Shown here piece after piece: positions 10,673-17,982 of a stretch of 44,572 nt of DNA. Position 1 is the stretch's first letter. Every line of letters starts with the position of its first letter. The translations under genes and the position numbers were made by a program. Origin of the DNA: Klebsiella pneumoniae (GTDB lineage Bacteria > Pseudomonadota > Gammaproteobacteria > Pseudomonadales > CAMAPQ01); NCBI GenBank assembly GCA_945860125.1, contig CAMAPQ010000014.1:1-44572 (forward strand), read 5' to 3'. The notes beneath the pieces are model-generated. The model was not told where the DNA came from. It ran no database searches and saw nothing but the letters and a program-made list of their open reading frames with translations.

Positions 10673-13600
10673 TTAGCGACAAAACTGAAGTGTGGGCTGT
10701 GGATAAGCCAACACTTCAACCTCACCTAAAGACAAAACATCGCGCTCATCATTATTGCCTTGGCCATTACTACCAACCAATAGAGGATCGGATTGGCGAT
10801 TGATAATAATGTTGCGCCCCAATATCGGTGCATGAGTTAGCTCGACTAGATTCAAACTCAGCGTATCAGGCGATTGCAAAACATTATTGATATTAAGTAG
10901 TGGCGATTTAAACACTTGATTGTTGTCGGCATCCGTAATCGTCACTTGAATATCGCTCAAGCGTGCCTTACAGCAGTCCTGGCGATTATGTAAAACCACT
11001 GTATGTATTAAACGATTTTGATCCAAGGCCAAGCGCCAACTTGCTGAGCTTTGCCCTATAGCTGTGTGGGTAAAGTTATCGAAGCGACCATCAATGGCAA
11101 AACCAGCTGGAAATATATTATTGCCATAAGTAGATGATTGCGTTGCAGCGCCCAGTTGCGCAACATTTTGCTTTGCCGCACAGGCTTGCGTTGCTGGCAC
11201 TACAAGGCGAGACGCAAATACTTGAACCTCAGCCAATGACAATACATTGGCTTCACCGACATTACCCCCACCATTACTGCCCAACAACAGAGGATCAGAT
11301 GAGCGTACAATTTTTACTTGACGGCCAGTTACCGGTGCACCCGTTAATGCTATGAGGTCAATCACTAAACGATTCGGTGCTGCTTCGCGATTATGGCGAT
11401 TGAGAAAATGCGATTTGAACATTACCTGTTTGCCAGATGCATCGAGCACATACACGGTAATATCGCGTAATCTCCCACCACAGCAGCCAATGCGATTGTT
11501 TAATATGATTGAATGGATACTATAGCTTTGATCAAGCTCAAGCGACCAAGATGGGTTTGTTTGGCCTGTTTTAGTATGGGTGAAATTATTCAAGTCGCCA
11601 TCAATCGCTAAATTGGCAGTAAAACGTGTATCTTGATAATTCGATGATTGCGTAGCTTTGCCAAGCGGCGCCACATTTACAACTCGCGCAGTGATTGAAT
11701 CAGCAAACAGAGGATTCTTGCCTAAATCACGCTCATCTTGATCAAAAACGCCATCATTGTCGTGATCAATACCCATGCGCACCTCACTACCTTTGGGTAC
11801 GGCAGTATAAACCAAGGTATTACCCGCTTGGTTTTGTGTGCGAAGTTCATTAATGCTGACTATTTCTGTTTCGCGATCTGCCTGAAAGCGTTGACCACCA
11901 ATATAGGCATATCCACGTGTTTGGTTCTTGATCACGCCTTTAGCAATAATACCGATTGCGCCCGCATCTGCTAAATTAAGCAATTGCATCAGTTTTTCGT
12001 TCTGCGTGGCGTCGTTATTACCACTAAACATCACCTGAATACCAACAGCAGCATGCGTGTCTTTACTTTGGTTGCCTTCATTTAAACCTCGCGGCGTATA
12101 AGGAAAGCGCCCATTAAATGACAACATAAACGCCATCAAGTTATTGGAGCGTGATTCATTATGCGTAGAATCAAAACTGCCATCCTGCTGGAAACCAAAA
12201 CCAGAATTGCTCGCAGTGGCATCATCAAACCACAAACCAAAACGTTCATAAAAATTACGCCAAGTTGGCGGACGACGAATCAATTCGACACCAAATCCAC
12301 CACCGACACGCAATAGGTTTCCGCGACCACTATGGCCGTCGTGACAAGCGCGACAACTACCTTCAAACTGTTGTCGTCCGATATCAGCATTGCCAACACG
12401 ACTGACGCTGCCATGCGGGCCAGGAATTTGTACTTGCGTGGAATAATGATTATCAAGGTTACGATATGGATTTGGTGGAATATAAATTGAGTCTAAAAAG
12501 CTTTCAAAGGCCTTGGTATTAGCTAGCGTTGGCACAGCTAGCGCACCCTGTAGCGATTTAAACGCATCAGCAAAGTGGCCAAGATTGGCTTTATCGCCAG
12601 ACCAATGCATCGACGGATGACCAATAATATCTTGCAATGTCATCGTTAGAAGCGGGCCTTTCATCGGATGTTGTTGCACGTTGATAATGGGATTACCAAC
12701 GGTATCGCTGAATCCACGAATGCTGGCCATATTGCCAGCAGGATTGCCTAGATCCCAAGATAAACGATCAGTACGACCATCAATATGGCAGGAGGCGCAC
12801 GCAATATGCCCCAAGCCCGAACCGATTTGCGTGTCATATAAAAAAGCACGTCCCGCCTTAATAGCTTTTGGTGTTGGATCAAAAAAAGTTGCACGTTGTG
12901 TTTCACTGAATGACGTTAAGTTAATTTCCGAAATCTCAGCAGAGAATTTATTAAGTACAAACCCACGCGTGCCATTTGGGTGTAAAACAACCCCTGTAGG
13001 GCCTGTACCCAAGCGAATTTGATTTAATCGCTTGCCATTCTGATCAATGAGAATCAAGTTATTCGAGCCCATGCCGGTTATAAAAGCACGCTGACCATCT
13101 TTACTCCACGCAATACCACGCGGATCGCCAATCGACAGTTGCCGCGTTGCTTGGGATACGCTGCGTTGCTGATAATTAAGATGCGGGTTCAGATCAGTAA
13201 TTTTAGCCCGACCATCTGTAGATACTTGTGCCAAGTTAACACGCAAAAAAGTGCTTTGCAGGTTTGGTTCCCAGCGAATTTCATTAGTAGCATCGGTGCC
13301 AACAATTGCGATGCTGCCAGAAACTGGATTGACCGCTAACGCCATTAAGCTATTCATCAAGCGGCGCTGATAAGTTACGGTTAATACATTAGCGTCGATA
13401 ATCGCCAGGTCACGATCAGGCAAATCCCAACCAGCAACACGCCCACTACGACTGCCGCCTAATCCAGCTAGATCACCTGAAATAAACCGCGTCCAATCGC
13501 CTTGATTATCATCAAACCATTTACCGTCTTCGCTTTTACGCACAATCATGCTCACCGGCGGTGGCGCAATATTATTGGGATTGATGGCAGGTAGAAATTG

Positions 13601-14335
13601 TGTACCGCGATTTGGCGGTACATTAACGCCGCCGTAGGGGCCTTGTGGATGGCGCACTAAATCGACTTCAAAGCCATTTTGTTTTCCTCCAGTAACAAGC
13701 GTGGTGCCGTTTCCAGATTCAAAAATAGCAACATAAACTTTAGAACCATCAAGGCTAACCGCCAAAGCTCGAGGGTCTTCTCCATCAATCATGATGCGTT
13801 TTGGTGCAGCCAACATATTTTGTGGATCAAATACATTTAAACGATTAACTTGCGAAGCAGAAACAAATGCTCGCTGGGGTTTCCCTGCAAAAACAACATC
13901 TGCTGGTTCATCGTCAGTTGTTAAGGTTGCTATTACTTGTTGTGAATTGAGATCAATAACACTGATCGAGTCAGAAATATGATTTACCACCCACGCTTCG
14001 TTATTATTGCGAACGCGCACCGATACCGGATCTAAACCCACGGGAATCAATGCTCGTTGACGCAAAACACCACCCGCCGTATCAAACAGCAATAAGCTAT
14101 TATCAGCAGTATTCACCGCTAGAAGAGTATTGCCATCAGGCGTTATATCCAGCGGATGTACTTGCGGATTTTCCCAGTTAACAAAGTTTTCATTAGGGCG
14201 TTGCCAGGTGGTATCTGCCGATACCGTGCTCAATAAACTGGTGATGCCCTGAGTGGCAGCATAGCCGTGTGAATACACGCCAAGAAGAAAACAACTGATG
14301 ACAGATAAGATTAGGCGATTCAAAACTTGAGACAT
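10673..14335 (-). CDS. Secreted beta-propeller (YVTN-type) / di-haem c-type cytochrome protein with two tandem C-terminal F-type-lectin (fucolectin/discoidin-like) modules
   Basis: Signal peptide; repeated propeller-like blades (HPLDITPDGNTLLAVNTADNSLLLFD, IDLNSQQVIATLTTDDEPADVVF); haem motifs CASCH and CRACH; DHDNDGVFDQDERDLGKNP Ca-binding-like loop; two repeats ATQSSnY...AIDGxxxNFTHTxxGQ..SW.L.LDQ..xIH..xLxNRxxCCxxRLxDIxV. Confidence 0.8.
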   Translation of the reverse strand: MSQVLNRLILSVISCFLLGVYSHGYAATQGITSLLSTVSADTTWQRPNENFVNWENPQVHPLDITPDGNTLLAVNTADNSLLLFDTAGGVLRQRALIPVGLDPVSVRVRNNNEAWVVNHISDSISVIDLNSQQVIATLTTDDEPADVVFAGKPQRAFVSASQVNRLNVFDPQNMLAAPKRIMIDGEDPRALAVSLDGSKVYVAIFESGNGTTLVTGGKQNGFEVDLVRHPQGPYGGVNVPPNRGTQFLPAINPNNIAPPPVSMIVRKSEDGKWFDDNQGDWTRFISGDLAGLGGSRSGRVAGWDLPDRDLAIIDANVLTVTYQRRLMNSLMALAVNPVSGSIAIVGTDATNEIRWEPNLQSTFLRVNLAQVSTDGRAKITDLNPHLNYQQRSVSQATRQLSIGDPRGIAWSKDGQRAFITGMGSNNLILIDQNGKRLNQIRLGTGPTGVVLHPNGTRGFVLNKFSAEISEINLTSFSETQRATFFDPTPKAIKAGRAFLYDTQIGSGLGHIACASCHIDGRTDRLSWDLGNPAGNMASIRGFSDTVGNPIINVQQHPMKGPLLTMTLQDIIGHPSMHWSGDKANLGHFADAFKSLQGALAVPTLANTKAFESFLDSIYIPPNPYRNLDNHYSTQVQIPGPHGSVSRVGNADIGRQQFEGSCRACHDGHSGRGNLLRVGGGFGVELIRRPPTWRNFYERFGLWFDDATASNSGFGFQQDGSFDSTHNESRSNNLMAFMLSFNGRFPYTPRGLNEGNQSKDTHAAVGIQVMFSGNNDATQNEKLMQLLNLADAGAIGIIAKGVIKNQTRGYAYIGGQRFQADRETEIVSINELRTQNQAGNTLVYTAVPKGSEVRMGIDHDNDGVFDQDERDLGKNPLFADSITARVVNVAPLGKATQSSNYQDTRFTANLAIDGDLNNFTHTKTGQTNPSWSLELDQSYSIHSIILNNRIGCCGGRLRDITVYVLDASGKQVMFKSHFLNRHNREAAPNRLVIDLIALTGAPVTGRQVKIVRSSDPLLLGSNGGGNVGEANVLSLAEVQVFASRLVVPATQACAAKQNVAQLGAATQSSTYGNNIFPAGFAIDGRFDNFTHTAIGQSSASWRLALDQNRLIHTVVLHNRQDCCKARLSDIQVTITDADNNQVFKSPLLNINNVLQSPDTLSLNLVELTHAPILGRNIIINRQSDPLLVGSNGQGNNDERDVLSLGEVEVLAYPQPTLQFCR

Positions 14336-14528
14336 ACGCTTTTTTCTCTATTATGGATAATTTTAATGCCGCATTTTTATCATTAACGCAGCAGCGCAAG
14401 TAAGAGCCAAAAGCTATCACTTATGATAAGTCATGAGCAAGCATATAGGCTGTTTTAGGCTGTGATTTTTCTGACATTAAAAACACCACAAACGCTGTTT
14501 TTTTGGCTATGAATAACCCACAAAAATA

Positions 14529-14575
14529 GCAAGAAGACACTTCTTGTGTTTAACTGATAAAGTCGGCAAGGATGC
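14529..14575 (+). repeat. Copy A of a 27-nt + 11-nt repeated segment (GCAAGAAGACACTTCTTGTGTTTAACT ... GGCAAGGATGC)
   Basis: Exact 27-nt match to 17903-17929, followed by shared GGCAAGGATGC after a short variable gap. Confidence 0.9.
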
Positions 14576-14700
14576 ACCCAGCGCCAAAAAGCATTGAAAA
14601 CGAGAACGCGAAACCAAGCGAGCAAGACTGCAGACAAGTACAGCTACAGCAAAGCATCCTTATTCATGACCATCACGCAGGGCATAAATCGGAGATAAAT

Positions 14701-15723
14701 ATGGATACGCAAAACAACACCAGTATCACTCTCGATTCAATACCAGCAAATAGGCGGATTATCGAAGAATTATCCTCGCACAGGCTTATATCAACCGATG
14801 CCCGCGAATATGGGCTGCGATTGCTGTATCCATCGCAAAACTGGGGGCTTTGGGTTTCCAGAATGCTACTGGTGCTTGGTGTATCTCTAATTCTATCCGG
14901 TATAGTTTATTTCTTTGCTTTTAACTGGACAAAAATAACGGCGGGAATGAAGCTCGGCTCGATACAGGTTTCAATTCTAGGCTGCCTTGGCGCATCCTAC
15001 TTTTACGGATTACAGCGACTATCAGGAAAAGTTCTTCTACTCAGTTCTTCGGTGCTTGTGGGTGTATTTCTCGCCGTATTTGGTCAAATTTATCAGACAG
15101 GCGCAGATGCTTATAATCTGTTCATGATATGGGCTTTGCTGACATTACCATGGGTGATAATTTCAGAGTTTGCCGCGTTATGGGTAGTATGGCTAGTTAT
15201 TAGCAACACATTCTTGATTCTCTATTGGACTCAAGCCGCGTTGCCAGAGTACGAAACGGAAATGATGATTGTTTCCTATCTAGCTCTATTCAACGGGCTG
15301 TTCTTGGGACTTAGAGAATATTTCCTGACAAAAGGTTTGCATCGGCTGGAAGAACAATGGACGCGTGTGGTTCTTGTTGTCCCTATTCTTGTTTATGCCC
15401 TTATTCCGACCATCGCACTTATAGTGGAGCCTAGCCGTGTAACACATTCTATTGTTTTTGGTGCGTTGCTCTCAGCGGTGATTCACGCGGCGTTCTATAT
15501 CGTTTATCGCTTTAAGTTGCCCGATATGCGGGGATTGGCCGCGACTATTTTATCTGGCTGCATCATTTTAGAATCAGCGATCTTCAAGGCATTGACTGAG
15601 ATATTCCGCCATAGCGATGCCATTATGTGCCTGATGATGGGTGGCATCACATTGGGGGTTTTCACCCTTGCGATTATCAAGTTGCGGGTTATTGCAAAAG
15701 AAATAGAGGAAAAAAATGTCTAA
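14701..15723 (+). CDS. DUF2157 domain-containing membrane protein
   Basis: Multi-TM; SHRLISTDAREYGLRLLYPSQNWGLWVSRMLLVLGVSLILSGIVYFFAFNW typical of DUF2157. Start taken at 14701 (preceded by GGAGATAAAT). Confidence 0.8.
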   Translation: MDTQNNTSITLDSIPANRRIIEELSSHRLISTDAREYGLRLLYPSQNWGLWVSRMLLVLGVSLILSGIVYFFAFNWTKITAGMKLGSIQVSILGCLGASYFYGLQRLSGKVLLLSSSVLVGVFLAVFGQIYQTGADAYNLFMIWALLTLPWVIISEFAALWVVWLVISNTFLILYWTQAALPEYETEMMIVSYLALFNGLFLGLREYFLTKGLHRLEEQWTRVVLVVPILVYALIPTIALIVEPSRVTHSIVFGALLSAVIHAAFYIVYRFKLPDMRGLAATILSGCIILESAIFKALTEIFRHSDAIMCLMMGGITLGVFTLAIIKLRVIAKEIEEKNV

Positions 15724-16795
15724 ATACATGACCAATATCACTGCGCGAGGACTGCTTAGTTCTTGGCTAAATGCGGGATTGGTGCCGCAATCTGAAAGTG
15801 CTCAGCTGGAGGGCTTCATTGCCTCGCAGCAACAAGAAAAAGAACTGCCCCTTTACCTACGAATTCTGGTCGGCATCGGCGCATTCATTGCGTCACTCTG
15901 CTTTATTGGCTTCCTCAGCGTATCTAAGATTATCAATTTTAATTCCGAAGGTGGACTCATATTTTTGGGATTTATATTCGTTGGTTCCGCACTTTTTCTC
16001 GCAAAAACGTCAGGTGACAAAGATAATACCGTCAAACATAGTTTCCTAATTCAAACCTCATTCTGCGCGATGGGTGTAGGTAAAATCCTCTTTATAATGG
16101 GTTTTGCTGAAATGTTTGGAAGAGATGGTGGCTGGGGCGTGACGCTTTCAACGTTGCTAATCACCGTTGCAACCTATCATGTGTACCGCATGTCGATCGA
16201 TAGGTTCTTATCGACGCTTGCCATTTTTACCTCACTGTTGATCAACATTGTAAGTCAGCAATATTTTGGCACTTCTACAGAAATCGTGCTGAATCTGTTT
16301 TTCTTTATTCAAATCATCCTTGCCGCTGTTTTGCTCACGCATGGCAGAGTAAAAAGGGACTATATTCCGCTTGCCTATGCCACAGTATTTTCTCTTTGTA
16401 TAACCGTTATTTATTTCAAGCAAGCCTACAGCCTGACTTTTATCAACGCCCTGCTTACACTTTCACTCGTTGGGTTGATTGGCTGGGCAGCGGGTAATCT
16501 GGAAAAGCTAAAAACCGAGCCACTGATGCTTGCTTCGCTAGGCGCAGTATTGCTAGGGATTATTTCTGCACCTGGGGTGATTCTTTCCATATGTCTGATG
16601 GTGCTGGGCTATGCCAAGCATGAGAAGTTGCTACTACTCATGGGCATCTTGCTCATGCCCGTATTTATATCCCTCTATTACTACAATCTCGATATCAGCC
16701 TCACGGCAAAATCAGGGGTATTGATAGGAAGCGGTGCATTGTTATTGGCGGGGCGCGGATACCTTGCGGTAAAGCAATTAGATCGGGAGGTTTAA
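15716..16795 (+). CDS. DUF4401 domain-containing membrane protein
   Basis: Multi-TM protein overlapping the DUF2157 gene by 8 bp; order DUF2157-DUF4401-GDYXXLXY is a recognised trio. Confidence 0.75.
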   Translation: MSKYMTNITARGLLSSWLNAGLVPQSESAQLEGFIASQQQEKELPLYLRILVGIGAFIASLCFIGFLSVSKIINFNSEGGLIFLGFIFVGSALFLAKTSGDKDNTVKHSFLIQTSFCAMGVGKILFIMGFAEMFGRDGGWGVTLSTLLITVATYHVYRMSIDRFLSTLAIFTSLLINIVSQQYFGTSTEIVLNLFFFIQIILAAVLLTHGRVKRDYIPLAYATVFSLCITVIYFKQAYSLTFINALLTLSLVGLIGWAAGNLEKLKTEPLMLASLGAVLLGIISAPGVILSICLMVLGYAKHEKLLLLMGILLMPVFISLYYYNLDISLTAKSGVLIGSGALLLAGRGYLAVKQLDREV

Positions 16796-16796
16796 T

Positions 16797-17279
16797 ATGA
16801 AGAAAGTCATTTTTATTGCATCTACCTTGCTAGTTTTTGCCGCATTCAATTATGGCATTTTCCAAAAAGAGGAAATTAAGGCCAATGGCGAGATAGTGTT
16901 GCTAGAACTAGCACCTGTTGACCCCCGCTCGTTGATGCAAGGTGATTATATGCGGCTACGCTATGCTATTGAGCAAAACCAAATCAGCCAAGCAAAAGAG
17001 AAGCGCGGCTACATGGTAGTGGTTCTTGACCAGAATAAAGTTGCCACCTTCAAAAGTTTTTATGAAAAAGGAGAGCTAGCTGCTAACGAGAAGTTACTTC
17101 GTTATCATAATAAATATGACAAGGTACGAATTGTGCCTGACTCATTTATGTTTCAGGAAGGTCATGCAAAATTCTACGAACAAGCAAAATATGGTGTGTT
17201 CAAGTTTGATAAAAAGGGAAATCATTTATTGGTAGCATTAGCAAATGCTAATCTAAATTTAATATCCCCAGATATTTAG
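16797..17279 (+). CDS. GDYXXLXY domain-containing protein
   Basis: Contains the diagnostic motif DPRSLMQGDYMRLRYAI (GDYMRLRY). Confidence 0.9.
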   Translation: MKKVIFIASTLLVFAAFNYGIFQKEEIKANGEIVLLELAPVDPRSLMQGDYMRLRYAIEQNQISQAKEKRGYMVVVLDQNKVATFKSFYEKGELAANEKLLRYHNKYDKVRIVPDSFMFQEGHAKFYEQAKYGVFKFDKKGNHLLVALANANLNLISPDI

Positions 17280-17348
17280 CATGAATTGAAGCGAAGCATG
17301 ACATCTAGCCTGACACAGGGGGCATTCTGTATTTAATGATTTAACGCC

Positions 17349-17853
17349 AAAGGAAATGTATCACCAGGGGAGGCTAACAAAGATTTATTAATTGATTTTT
17401 TAAATAGCCTTTTTCAAGGTGAAGAAGTCATTAAAACAATGGAGTTTAAAAAGAAGGAACAATGAAGCGAATCAGATTTAGGAACAAAATCAACGTGGGG
17501 ATTGGGATTACAATTTAAAAGCCATGTATCTCGTGGCGATACTAGATTTTATTTTTGATGACGATAAAACAGACACTATTAATTATCGTTATGTTGTCAA
17601 ATTAACGGATATTGAAACCCAAAAGATTTTCTACGATAAACTCACGTTTATTTATCTTGAAATGCGGAAATTCATAAAAAAAGGCAAGCTGGAAAAATCG
17701 AGAGCCACGCTCCGTAGCCTGCTGCAAAAGAAATTTAAAGTGGTTTTGTCTGATGACATCAATCAAAAAATTGATCAAGCAAATCTTGCTCAGCTTGATC
17801 AATGGGTTGACGGTATTTTTGATGCGGAAAGTATAGATGGGTTGTTGAGATAG
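17349..17853 (+). pseudogene. Decayed Rpn / PD-(D/E)XK nuclease-family transposase gene
   Basis: About 17361-17464 reads SPGEANKDLLIDFLNSLFQGEEVIKTMEFKKKEQ*, then after an internal loss and frame break 17524-17853 reads MYLVAILDFIFDDDKTDTINYRYVVKLTDIETQKIFYDKLTFIYLEMRKF, both resembling consecutive Rpn-family segments. Confidence 0.75.
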
Positions 17854-17902
17854 TTTTTTTCACATTCGCTTCTAGGCTATAGAAAAAGAGCTCAATTAAA
17901 TG

Positions 17903-17945
17903 GCAAGAAGACACTTCTTGTGTTTAACTTAACAGGCAAGGATGC
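17903..17945 (+). repeat. Copy B of the 27-nt + 11-nt repeated segment
   Basis: Exact 27-nt identity with 14529-14555 plus GGCAAGGATGC. Confidence 0.9.
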
Positions 17946-17982
17946 CCCTACGATAACCCATCAAGGAAGGATCGTTACCATA

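Noticed and set aside
11134-13982. Several plus-strand ORFs inside the large cytochrome/lectin gene
   Set aside because: All are antisense to a clearly coding frame with recognisable motifs.
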